Assembly (NCBI GenBank): GCA_028641055.1
Contig: CM054057.1
Location: 727,914,484 to 727,978,483, forward strand
DNA length: 64,000 nucleotides
Source: Alopecurus myosuroides
Taxonomy: Eukaryota; Streptophyta; Magnoliopsida; Poales; Poaceae
Reading direction: 5' to 3'
A model generated the notes under the pieces. The model did no database searches. It was given only the letters and a program-made list of their open reading frames with translations, and was not told the DNA's origin. The position numbers were made by a program, and so were the translations under genes. Positions 34,601-45,661 of the stretch are shown here, one piece after another. Positions within the stretch are counted from its first letter, which is position 1. The number at the start of each line of letters is the position of its first letter.

Positions 34601-36740
34601 AAATTGCCATTATAATTTTGTAGTTTATACATTAAGGACAACCGCTTTTACACTGAAAAGAGCACCATCATGATCCGTTGAAATTGACAACATATAAGAT
34701 ATGGTTTGGGTAATGACCCGAATTGTCATTTTTCTTAAGTTTTGGTATGCATAGCATGTGTAAAATGTTTACAACCAAAATAGGATAAATATATGTTTAT
34801 AAGGTTATCCTAAATAAAACATTGGGTATTTCTCCTATCACCGAACCAAAAGACAAATGTTGTTTGTCAGATAGGGTTGATTTCTCGAGAAAGTAGTTCT
34901 TGCGAAACAAGTGAGTGGGAGCACAGTACAAACTCAACAAGATTAGAGAATCTTCGTTATCATGTCAAGAGTAGCGCAGCACTGGAAGTTGTTCCGGGGT
35001 TTACTATTTTGATTAAGTATAAGACACTACAAATGTTGTAGATACTTCAAATGAGTTTGCGAACTGTTCCAGAAAAGTCCAAAAACTTTATACTTAGAAC
35101 AACTTGTTGTTTAAGTGTAAAAAGTTGTTTTGACAACAAAAGGACCTGGACCTTATAAAGGAAGCAAATGATGGGCCCTGACTTCGTAAAATTGACTATG
35201 AGTCATTATATCCGCCATAGTATCCTTGTATGAATATCAAGTATGTGACTTGGTAGTCTTTTCAATCGGCATGCTGCCTAACGATAGCAAAAGGGTCTAT
35301 ATAGTGACAAAGACATGGATACTTATCGAAAAGTTGTTTTCGACGAAGTTCAAAGAGTTGACTACTACAAGATTTCGATCTTCCGTAGTGATGCTTTAGT
35401 CTTTGCGGATAGTTCTAGCAAAAAGTTACATATTATGATATGGCAGTTGAATAACAAAACCAACTCTCCTCTCGAGGCAGTTTGATCAAGGATGTTTACT
35501 TGACACAGTCTGAGAGTTTTGTAAAATTCAAAAGATTGCTAGAAAGGTATGCACATTTCAATGGTTGAAGTGAGCATAGCGAAGTTGAAATCTTTAGCTT
35601 AATGAAGTTATCAAAAGAGTTTGATTCCATCATGAATGATAAAGATGCTTGTAGAGTTACAAGAAATTAAGTGGGAGCGCTATGACATATTTCCAATACT
35701 TTATGTAGATGACATATGGTTGATTGGAAAATATGTATTTTAAATTAACACGGTTAAGATTTTCATATTGATGAAAGGCTTAGAAGATATTGGGCATCGA
35801 TATCTATAAAAGATGGATTGAAGCGCCTGATATGATTGAAGCCAAATTACATAGATGAAATATTGAAGTAAGTCAATATAAAATTGATAAGAAGGAGTTC
35901 TTGTCACATGGAAAATAATTGAGCAAGATTCATGTGTTTTGACACATGATGAGCATCATTGAAATTGAGATTTCTAAGTCATGTTTCCATGCTATGTATA
36001 CAACCAGATGAGTCCTATGCTATAAAATGTTATAGCAGGATAATTCATATGATTATTAGACAACAGTGGGAGAGATCCTTGTGTCATTTTAGAAATGCTA
36101 AGGATATGTTTTCCTATGTAGTAATGACAAAATATTAGTTGTAATATGTTACACTAATAGTCTTGTCATTTATTCAAGAAATTTTATCTCAATTAAAATA
36201 TGTGATGAAGGGTAGCACAATAGGATGGAAGAAAGTTCCATGCTGGATTTGAAAGAGTTTCAAAATTAAAATATTGTGACAGATACTACAACAAAGGCTA
36301 AAGTATATCGTTGTGTTGACAACTGATAATAAGCGTATTTTGTGTCAAGGAGTTCTTTATTGAACTTGGTGAATTTCCAAGAATGCTGAAACTATGAAGC
36401 TACATTTTCACAATGTTAGTAACATCAGTTTAAGCTGAGGAATTAAGGTATCACCGGAACTTGGTGAGTTTCCAAGAATGCTAACACTATGAAGCTACAT
36501 TTTCACAATGTTAGTGACATCAGTTTAAGCTAAGGAATTAAGTTTTCACCAATTGACCATATACAAAGCCATCTCATTAGAGAATGAGTGATGCGTGTAG
36601 ACGCAAAGAACATGCAAATACAATAGGACCTGAACAGTTCAGATATTTTTGATGATGTTTACCGCATGCAAAGCATGGTAATAACACTGGTACGCCATAT
36701 GTGTTAAAATGCTTACAGACTAGATTATTGACTCTAGTGC
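31691..36740 (+). pseudogene. Eroded copia pol interior, no open frame
   Basis: Five kilobases of AT-rich DNA in which copia protein traces survive in fragments. These are an integrase-like stretch near 34247-34345, reverse transcriptase PILYVDDIWLIG at 35693-35728, and RNase H-like VTDTTTKAKVY near 36276-36308, in that order. Internal direct duplications of 59 bp (32504/32563), 44 bp (33197/33241) and 95 bp (36363/36458) add to the decay. No translation product is plausible. Confidence 0.75.
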
Positions 36741-36751
36741 AAGTGGGAGAC
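36741..36751 (+). promoter_or_regulatory. Polypurine tract
   Basis: AAGTGGGAGAC directly before the 3' LTR, as in grass copia elements. Confidence 0.75.
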
Positions 36752-38418
36752 TGAAGGGAATATGCCCGAGAGGCAATAATAAAATGATTATTATCTTATT
36801 CCTTGTTTATGATGAATGTTTATTTCTCATGCTAGAATTGTATTAACCGGAAACGTTGATACATGTGTGCTTAATAAACAAACAATGGTTCCTAGTAAAG
36901 CCTCTCTTTTAACTAGCTCGTTGATTAATAGATGATCAAGGTTTCCTGATCATGAACATTGGATGTTATTAATAACGGGATCATGTCATTAGAAGAATGA
37001 TGTGATGAACATATACCCAAAGAGAATATAGCAATGCGATCAAGTCTTTTAGTTTACATTGTTATATCAAACATACGAAGTAACTTATTCCTTAGACCAT
37101 GAGATCATGTCAATCGCTGATACCGGAAGGGTGCTTTGATGGCATCAAACGTCACACCGTAACAGGGTGACTATAAAGGTGTCGTTAAGTATTCGGAAAG
37201 TATTAGTTGAGGATCATGGATCAAGAGTGGGATTTGTCCATCCAAATGACGGAGAGATATACTCTGGGCCCTCTCGGTGATATCACATCGAAACCGCTTG
37301 CAAGCATGTGATATGATCACAAGGATGTTATATCACGGGAACGAGATAAGAGTACTTGTCGGTAACGAGATTGAACAAGGTATGGTTGATACCAATGATC
37401 GAATCTCGGACAAGTAAAATATTGCGAGACAAAGGGAATAGTTCACGGCGTTGTTGGTTCACACGATCACGAGAGTCATCGTTGAATATATAGGAGTCAT
37501 CACGGATCTCCAGATCCCGCTGTTGATTATTGATCGGAGAGGAGTCTCGATCATGTCTATCTTATTCGCGAACCGTAGGGTGACACACTTAAGGTTCGAT
37601 GACGCATTTGAGAGGATACGGAATATCGGAGAAAAGTTTGGACAGCACCGAAATTGTTTCGGGGAATATTGAAATAGTCACGAAATTGTTTCGAGTAATT
37701 TTGAAATAGTTCAAGGGGATTCTTATCAAATGGCTGTTAATAGATTTAACAACTAACTCAAGGGGTTATATGTTAATGTTTGTTAATGGAATTAACAAAT
37801 ATTAAAATAAAGAAATAAAAATGTTTTATTTATTTATTAAAGAAAACCCTTGGGATTTTGAGTGGGAATTCATGGAAGAATGAGTGGGTTGAGTGGAGAC
37901 TCCACTCACATGATGAGGGAGAGGTGGAGGCAGCCAAAATTCGTGGCTGCCATCCCCTCCTATAAAAGGAGGGTGAGAGCTCCCTCTCCCCCTACACACA
38001 CTTGTGTCATCTCTTCCTCCCTCCTGCCGCTGCTCCAGCACTTGTTCGTGCGCTTGGCGAAGCCCTGAGCAATGTTTTTTCTCCACCACACCACGCCGTC
38101 GTGCTGCTGGAGTTCCGAGGGATCCTCTACTTCCGCGCCCCGCTGGAACGAGGGAACGGAGGTCGTCATCAACCGTACGTGTGACCGATCACGGATGCAC
38201 CGCCGGATTGCGGTGTCATCTTCTCGCTATCGGGATCGGTGTGAGTACGACTACGCCAACAACGAGATTTGATCTCGTACCACTTTGAGTCTTCGAGGGT
38301 ATGTGTTCTTCTTAACCTTCTTGTTGCCCGTTGCACTTCGTCTCCTAGATTAGATCTTGGCCTTTCGGGTGTCTCTCGCGTAGGAAAATTTTTGTTTTCT
38401 ATGCTACGTTCCCCTTCA
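36752..38418 (+). repeat. Copia-type 3' LTR (1,667 bp)
   Basis: Near-identical to 29974-31677; TATA box at 37961-37968. Flanked outward by AGCTC. Confidence 0.9.
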
Positions 38419-39509
38419 AGCTCATGGTGACAACACCTTCCTTGAGAATGAGGCAAGCATCCAATGCATCACGAATGTACCTAAAGCACATTTAAGAACA
38501 AAATGGTCCCCAAACACATTGGATAGGCTCCACATAATTATGTGCATATAGATATGAAATTGAATTTCATGCACATCTTAGCCGATTTAGGATTCGGTGG
38601 AGTTTACCCTATATATTTGATCAAAGAAAGTAAGCATGCAATAAAAAATACTTTAGTAAATATGCATGCAAAGATTTTCAAGAACCAAAAGACAAGTGAA
38701 AACAAGATCACAAAGAATCAATTGACACTTCAAAGAAACCAATTAAAAGTTACATCAAGAAATGAGATATTAAACTCCCAAAAGAGGTATCAAAAGAAAG
38801 ATTCATTAATGAAAAGAAATCCAATATCGAAAATAGATAAATTTGAAAATAAAGCAATGAGTAAGATAACCAACTCCCAAAAAGAGCAAGGTTCCAACAA
38901 CTAAACCAAACAATCTGCACTTTTCATGATGGCACAAAGTACCAAGACGAAAAGGTTTGTCTTCCCTAAACACACGTCATCGGGATTAAATACCAATTAA
39001 GAAATATCTAAAGACACAACAAGAAAACTAGTGTTATAAATAATATAGGAAAGCTCCCCCATGATTTGTGCATTATTTATAATTTTGAATTTTAATACAA
39101 TATGCACACAAATGGGATCCTTGCTTTAGCTTTACCAATTAGGACACCAAACAAATACGAGTAAAACAAAGGGATTCTCAATATGGAAGGAAGACAATGG
39201 GAGTGAGAACAAAGCAATTCCTTGGCAAGAAATATGGAAAATACAAGCAATAGCCCAAGTAAAATATGATCAATAAATTCTACCACAAATAAGATTATCA
39301 CTTGTCAAGGACAAGGAGTAAGGAGTTATTTATCGGTGGTATGTTGCATAGCTATTCATGATCATATTCAAAAGATAAAAGCATATAAAAAGGATAGGAA
39401 TTAAAACACCGTGCTCAAATAGATATTCTTGGTGGCTTCAATAGTAGAATGATCATACAAAGCAATAATTAATATAATATGAAGCAACTGGTTTCCGCGA
39501 TAATACATA
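38419..39509 (-). mobile_element. Decayed internal region of the interrupted LTR element, part 2
   Basis: Continuation of 28671-29973 beyond the copia-type insertion: AT-rich, no domain-bearing frame (the plus frame 38542-38904 is Lys/Asn-rich low complexity). The junction with the LINE at about 39510 is approximate. Confidence 0.35.
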
Positions 39510-40038
39510 GGATCTCTCCCACGCTGACCTAGCCGCCGGCGATCTTCCCTCTCAGGCTGTCAAGTCCCTCTTATGATCCAGCTTTCTGATCTTACACCGC
39601 CTCTTTACCTTGATGGCGCACTCCATTCCCCCTACATGGATCAGGAAGGTTACGTATTCAACCTTCAAAGATCTAGATCGGGGACGTGTCAAGTCTTATG
39701 ATTGATCCATGCATCTTTGGATCAAGGATCATCAATGTGATTGGATATCTCTCAAGGATGGCAAAGGTACGTCCCTGGTTGGACGTCGCGTTTCTCCATA
39801 TGAGAGGATCGATCTTGGTCTCAAGGTACATTTTCCTGATCACACTGCCCTAGTTGGAACTTGCGTGATTTCTCCAAATGATCATGCATGTACAGTGGAT
39901 TCTGCTGGCACAAATGATCGTTCGGCATTTACTGCACGAGATCCACCTGGTTTAATTGGGTCTTAAACCCAGGAGAACATTAATGTGTCCTCCTCTGAGG
40001 AATCCGCCGCGTGTAGCACCTTAGCGGTTTATGATGCT
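39510..40038 (+). other. 5' region of the split LINE
   Basis: GC-richer than the flank, with a small frame 39709-39966 (86 codons from an ATG, MHLWIKDHQCDWISLKDGKG) that I cannot assign to a domain. Another short ATG frame begins near 39615. It connects across the Athila-like insertion to LINE ORF1 at 47224, so it is 5' UTR or an N-terminal ORF1 remnant. Confidence 0.5.
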
Positions 40039-42113
40039 TGATACGACATAAACGTATCCCTAATTTCTGATGCTCCATGATGATATTATGCCAATTGCTA
40101 CATGTTTTCTCCCTTCTTTATGTAATTTTATCGATTTTCCGGACTAACCTATTGACAAGATGCCATAGAGCCAGTTCCCTATTTTCTGCTGTTTTTAGTT
40201 TCAGAAAACTTGTTCTGGAAATATTCTCGGAATTGGAAAGTTTGAAGCCCGGAAGTCCTACTTTCCCCGGAAGCATCCAGAAGACCGAAGAGGGGAAACA
40301 GGGGGCCACACCATAGGGTGGCGCAACCCCTCTTGGTCGTGCCAGCTATGGGTGTGGGCCCCCCTGGCCTCCATCGCATTTTCCCTTTCGCCTATTTAAG
40401 CCCCCCGGATGGAAAACCCTAAGCACCTGATAAAAATCTCTGAAAAAGTTCCGCAGCCGCCGTCACCGTCAACCCTAGATCAGGAGGAATCTAAAGCTGT
40501 TTCCGGCACCCTGCCGGAGAGGAGATCATCACTGAAGGCTTCTACATCACCATGCCTGCCTCCGGAGTGATGCGTGAGTAGTTCATCCTTGGACTACGGG
40601 TTCGTAGTTGTAGCTAGATGGTTCTCTTCTCCTCATATGGCTCCATGTTTAGATGTCGTGAGCTGCCTATCATGATCGAGATTGATCTTATGTAATTCTA
40701 TATGTTGTGTTTGCTGGGCTCTGGTGAATATTGACCTTATGCCAAGTTGATTATAGTCTTTATTGCATATGTTATTTGTGATCTTGCATGCTTTTCGTTG
40801 CTAGTGGTTATTCTAGCCAAGTAGTTGCTAGTGACTCCAAGAGGGAGTATTTATGCTTGATAGTGGGTTCATGCCTCCTTGTTGCCTTGCTCGAGTGAAA
40901 AAAATGTGAAGGGGGAGGATGTGTTGTTGCCATTAGGGAGAAAACGGGGTGAGAGTGCCCGCGTGCATAATCATTGCTTACATTACACACTTTGTTTAAT
41001 GCAATTATCTATTGCTTGCAACTTAATACCTAAGGGGGTTCGGATGATAACCTGAGAATGGATTATTAGTCATAGATGCAGATGGATGTCGGTCTATGTA
41101 TCTTGTTGTAATGTCTCCACTAAATATCATAGTAATCTTCATGTTATATTGTGCACTACGGTGCAACCTCTATTTGTCAATTGCCCAGCTGTAATTTGTT
41201 CACCCAGCATGCTATCTTTTATGGAGAGACAACACTAGTGAAACTATGAACACCGGTACATTTTTCCAAACTGTTAAAGCAAACCAAAACTATTTCCTTC
41301 TTTCTTTACTTACTGCAAGCATACACTGTTTTCCACACAATACGTCTAATCTTTGTTTTTAGCAAGACCGGTGAGATTGACAACCTCACTGTACCGTTGG
41401 GGCAAAGTATGTTCGTTGTGTTGTGTGCAGGTTCCACATTGTTGCTGACACTAGTTGTCGAATCTCTGACTCTACAAATCCCTTAGGTGACCCTATCGGG
41501 TTTCGACTAGGAGAAGTCATGAGCGCTGGTGGAATCGTCGGCTAGACAGGGGGCGAGATTTACCCAGGTTCGGGGCCCTCGTAGAGGTAAAACCCTTACT
41601 CCTGCCTCTTGTCGATCTGTATTGACGGAAAGATCGGTTACAATGGTGATGATCGAATCGAGAGTAAGATCTCGAGTTCAAGGCTTTGATGGTGTTGTGT
41701 TGCTTGGTCCTCTCCCGGGGGGCTCTCCTGGCCTTATATAGGTGGCCAGGTCTCGAATCCTACCCGGAGAGGACTCGAACTCTAACTAGGTCGGTTACAT
41801 ATTTCCTATCTTAACCCGCAAGTTAGTGTAGGTGGGCTTCACGTGGGCCTTCTGGAGTATTCCAAGGGCTCCTCTTCTTGGGCCTTCAACCTTGGGGCTG
41901 AGAGGGGGTGTCCTTATTCGCAGGGTCCAGGATCCATATATTCGTCACCAGTGAAGCGCCAGCACCACCATCAGTGGCATCAACCTTCCGAAGGTCCTCC
42001 TTCTCCTACTGGATTGATAACCTTGGTTCTTAACTAAGGGGAAAACTCCTACCGCTGTGCTCATCACACACTCCTCTTGGGGTATCCCAACGATTGCAAG
42101 ATATGCACCATGA
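40039..42113 (+). repeat. Athila-like 5' LTR, enlarged by an inserted solo LTR
   Basis: Starts TGATACGACATAAACG. Contains a TATA-like TATTTAAG near 40394. Subtracting the insertion 41456-41947 and its 5-bp duplication gives 1,578 bp, close to the 1,557-bp 3' LTR. Confidence 0.85.
41456..41947 (+). mobile_element. Solo LTR (492 bp) inside the Athila-like 5' LTR
   Basis: This block is missing from the sister LTRs at 47045-47055 and 61359-61365, and starts TGTCG and ends CGTCA. It is flanked by near-identical 5-mers CTAGT (41451-41455) and CCAGT (41948-41952). It has a TATA box (CCTTATATAGG, 41733-41743) in plus orientation. A solo LTR forms by recombination between the two LTRs of a complete element; superfamily unknown. 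Confidence 0.75.
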
Positions 42114-42124
42114 AGGACTTTTTC

Positions 42125-42142
42125 TGGTGCCGTTGCCGGGGA
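42125..42142 (+). promoter_or_regulatory. Primer-binding site (tRNA-Asp type)
   Basis: TGGTGCCGTTGCCGGGGA, one mismatch from the site in the element at 25375-25392. Confidence 0.8.
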
Positions 42143-42288
42143 GAAGGAAGTCTTCTGGCAAGGGGAGTCTCTCACTCTCAACCTCTTTATTTTGTTTATT
42201 GTCTTGTTTTTATTTTCGTCTTGTTTTGCTTCTCTATATTGAAAACACAAAAAAATTAGTTTACTTCATAGTTGTTATTTTTGTATCT

Positions 42289-42921
42289 ATGTTGTTATTT
42301 CTCATCATGTTGATCCCTAAGTTTAACTTTAAAGATTTTCCGGTGGGAAGTGGTTCTATACTTGGAAAATACACTGTTAAAGAATTCTTTGATCACGTTC
42401 GTAAGCATGATAACTTTGAGGAAAAATCCATAGTAGAACTTGCTCCCAATTACGAGACTGCTCCAACTTCCTTAGTTCACATGCTAGAAGCTAGGTTTAT
42501 TAACCTCCATCCCATAATGCAACATATGTTCCTCAACTTGAATAACATTGAAGATGTTGAGAAAAGAAACTTCATCTTAGAAACTATGCTTAAAGAATTT
42601 GGGGATGTTGCTATAGAAGCTAGAAAAGTCTTTGATCATTTTAATATGCTTGGCTCATGTGTATACATTGTTGGTGCTCTAGGAAAAACTGAATATAATA
42701 ATGAAAACAAGGATAAAATACCAATCCCCTTTAAGTTAGTAGCACTGCACGAAGCCCAAGAAAAGAATTTTGATTGGATTGTTCCTGAGAATTTATTTGA
42801 TGAAAATAGTAAGCCTAAAAGTACTAAGAAAGGAGCCTCTGAAACCCACTTAGATAAAATACAATGCATTATTAAAGAATTGTCAAATCTTGATTTGAAT
42901 GCTTCACTTGAAAATACTTGA
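42289..42921 (+). CDS. Non-canonical gag-position protein of Athila-like element (210 aa), intact
   Basis: The first in-frame ATG after the primer site (42289) opens 210 codons ending at TGA 42919-42921; an alternative ATG is at 42307. It begins with a short hydrophobic stretch MLLFLIMLIP, followed by FNFKDFPVGSG. Blocks conserved with 24590-25206 are SIVELAPNYETA, SLVHMLEARFINL, FILETMLKEFGDV, MLGSCV, IPIPFKLVA, FDWIVPEN and DKIQCI. There is no zinc knuckle and none of the usual WFLSFP-type gag signature seen at 61707. It may bind capsid or RNA, but that is a guess from position only. It is the only open reading frame of a pol-less element. Confidence 0.6.
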   Translation: MLLFLIMLIPKFNFKDFPVGSGSILGKYTVKEFFDHVRKHDNFEEKSIVELAPNYETAPTSLVHMLEARFINLHPIMQHMFLNLNNIEDVEKRNFILETMLKEFGDVAIEARKVFDHFNMLGSCVYIVGALGKTEYNNENKDKIPIPFKLVALHEAQEKNFDWIVPENLFDENSKPKSTKKGASETHLDKIQCIIKELSNLDLNASLENT

Positions 42922-45644
42922 CTTGCCCTTTTATGCCTAGCTGGCGTTAAAGAAAAGCGCTACCGGGAGACAACCCGTTTTATTTCTCTGTTTTAATTTA
43001 GTGTTCCTTTGTTTTATTTGGTGTGATTTGCACCTGGGTTGTTGTATATTTCCTTAGAAACCCCTCTGTATCTTTTCTTTTGTGTTTTTGTTGAGCCAAG
43101 TAAAGCCTCTAGTGGAAAGTTGACACTATATTTCGGATTTCTGCGCAGAAAACAAATTTCTGCTGTCCACTGTTAATTCCGTTAAAAATCACAGAAAATT
43201 GAAAATGACCTAAGCTTTTTTGTGCTTAATCCTGAGTTATATAAGAAACTTTTCTTAGAAGACCATGTTTTGATTTGAGCAACATAAGATTTTGGAAAAA
43301 AATGGATCTTTACCTGCTGTTCTGTTTTGACAGATTTCTGCCATTTATCGCATTAGCATCTTAATCTCTTTCTTTTCGTGTTCTTTTCTGAAAAAGAGTT
43401 TTGAAAAAACTTGTGACAATAGATAATGTGTTTTTTAGTGTTAGACTTGTGTTGAAACTTAACCATGTGAATTTATTAATTCAATTGCACTAATGTTGCT
43501 AATGAAGATTGTGAGAATTTTGATGTGAAGGAAGTTTTCAAGGGTCAAGAGAACATGATGATATTATGTGATCAAGAAGAGTGAAAAGCCTAAGCTTGGG
43601 GATGCCCCGGTGGTAAGTCCAAGGAAATTCCAAGAAGGCTCAAGCGTCTAAGCTTGGGGATGCCCAAGGCATCCCCTTCTTCATCAACAAATTATCATGT
43701 CACTTCAAGTGAAACTATATTTTTATTCGGTCGCATCTTATGTGATTTCCTTGGAGCGTCTCTTATTTTTGTTTTCAGTTTGCTTTTGCTTTTGCTTTCA
43801 GTTTGTTTTTACTTTCATAATAAGCTTGGTTGGACCCTAGCATTCTTTTATTGGAGAGTGACACGCTCCACTTTTTCATGAGAATACGTTGTATTCTTAA
43901 TCTCTGTCTAGCTGCTGCATTTATTCAGGTCCTGTTTTGGATGCATCTCTTATTAGAGATGTTAGTTTTAGTATTATTATTTGAGTAATCTCATGTTTGA
44001 TTTCTGTATCATAATGAGTATTTTTGTTAAAGCATATTTTGTATGGTGCTTGTTGGGAGAAAGAAAACTGCTTCTTGAAGTAGAATTTATAACAGTACTT
44101 GTAGAAGCTTGTATAGACTGTGGCTAGGACTTTTTCATGCCATGCTAAATGTTATTTTAGTTTTAAAGCCTTATGGTTATTGAGTAGCATGAATAGCCTC
44201 AAATAGCTGAGAGTGTTTAATAAGTATTGAAAGATTCACGAGTTGTTCTTGTCATAGTAAAGCATCAATATATGGTATTCTCTTTCGAATGTTTTATTTG
44301 GTTGACTTGGCACATGCTCACACCATGTTTATGACTACAAACCAGTCACGAATAGCCTCCATGACCACTTAGTTTTTGAAGTTGTTATACTTCTTATGTT
44401 TTAAATAATGATGCTTATGTCGCTATGCATGATTATGGCTCTTATGCTCTCCTGATTTGTCGCTCCCAGCCTTTTGCTAGCCTCCACCTGTACTGACTAT
44501 GAGCTCTACTCGTACATCCAAACTCCCTTAAACCAAAGTTTTTCCCATTGTGTACACCATACGTACCTACATGTGGTATTTAACTTCCATTCCAAAGTAA
44601 ATTGCTCATGTGTTACCTTTAAAACCTTCAAAATTACTTCTGCTTTATGTTCCTGTTTTTGCCCATGAGGACGGCAATAGAGAATCTTTATCTCACTTGT
44701 TGATTGGATTTCACACCATGGACTATTGTCTTCATCCTCTTATCCAAATGATAGAAGAGCTGGCAGCGGGGTGCCCAGCCCCAAATTAATACAAACAAAT
44801 TCTCTTCACTATTTTTGCCCCTGATTTATCAGTCAAAGCATAATTGTGTAAACAAAAGGGAAACATGGATGACCTTCTACACCAGTTGTATCCTTCACCA
44901 TGGGAGAGGCTCTTGTGAATACAGTTGACTTGTGACATACTGTATTTTCTGTTTACCATTCTTTGACATTAGCATACATCTCCCAAAATATAGACACTCC
45001 TCCACGGTATGTGATTGTTGGCAGGCACCCGAGGATTCGGTTGGCCATGGTTTGTGAAAGATGGATGGGAGGAGTGTCAAACTTTTAATACCTCTGTTTA
45101 ATAAAATAAAAGCTCTAGCACATGAGTGATCCTTGCTTCCCTCTGCAAAGGGCCTTTCTTTTACTTTTATGTTGAGTCTCCATCTTCTAACTTTATGCAC
45201 AATTTGAGAGAACATTTTTGCCATTCTGAGTTCTATGTGCATTTGTCCCATAAGCATCAATAATTACTTCATAATGTGATATTATTTGTTCTTAAATTAT
45301 TTTTTCTAGTCTTTCTCATGAACTTTGAAGGTGTCTTGGCATTTATGTTTCGCCCCACTCTTAAGGACTATCGAAATATCAATTTGCCATGCTTTCTCTA
45401 TACCTGAAACAAACGTTTACCTTTCTTTTCATTTTTATTCATGATCCTTTACTTGAGTTACTCTTCGTGATGCAAACTAATTGCTATGCTTTATTATTGA
45501 ATTTTTATTTATCATGCATGTGTTTAAAGTTTTATGATCTCAGCGTGCATATGCTTTTAGATTAGATTGATGAAGTTTATGTTGGTAGCATGTCACCTCA
45601 GAAATTATTGTTTTATCGTTTACCTACTCGAGGACGAGTAGGAA
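42922..45644 (+). other. Non-coding interior of the Athila-like element
   Basis: 2.7 kb without domain-bearing frames. GCTTGGGGATGCC occurs at about 43594 and 43652, resembling the polypurine tract before the 3' LTR. The part up to about 44410 is shared with the minus-strand copy at 23139-24589. Confidence 0.65.
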
Positions 45645-45661
45645 CTAAGCTTGGGGATGCT
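45645..45661 (+). promoter_or_regulatory. Polypurine tract region
   Basis: CTAAGCTTGGGGATGCT immediately before the 3' LTR, as in Athila-lineage elements. Confidence 0.7.

Larger units (their letters stand above)
29974..38418 (+). mobile_element. Copia-type LTR retrotransposon, complete, recently inserted, no coding capacity (Angela/Maximus-like)
   Basis: An 8,445-bp element with LTRs 29974-31677 and 36752-38418 and exact 5-bp target duplication AGCTC (29969-29973, 38419-38423). Primer site TGGTATCAGAGC at 31679-31690 and polypurine tract AAGTGGGAGAC at 36741-36751 are intact. The LTRs differ, by eye, by one deletion of about 37 bp, a few single-base indels and very few substitutions. The 5-kb interior has no frame of 60 codons or more beyond its first 300 bases, only eroded copia pol traces: an integrase-like stretch near 34247-34345, YVDD at 35702-35713 and an RNase H-like stretch near 36276-36311. 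It must be mobilised in trans. The LTR start TGAAGGGAATATGCCCGAGAGG-type and copia PBS suggest the Angela/Maximus group. Confidence 0.9.

Noticed and set aside
43594..43680. Repeated GCTTGGGGATGCC as a regulatory riboswitch-like element
   Set aside because: It resembles the polypurine tract of the same element and recurs in related copies; nothing indicates a riboswitch.
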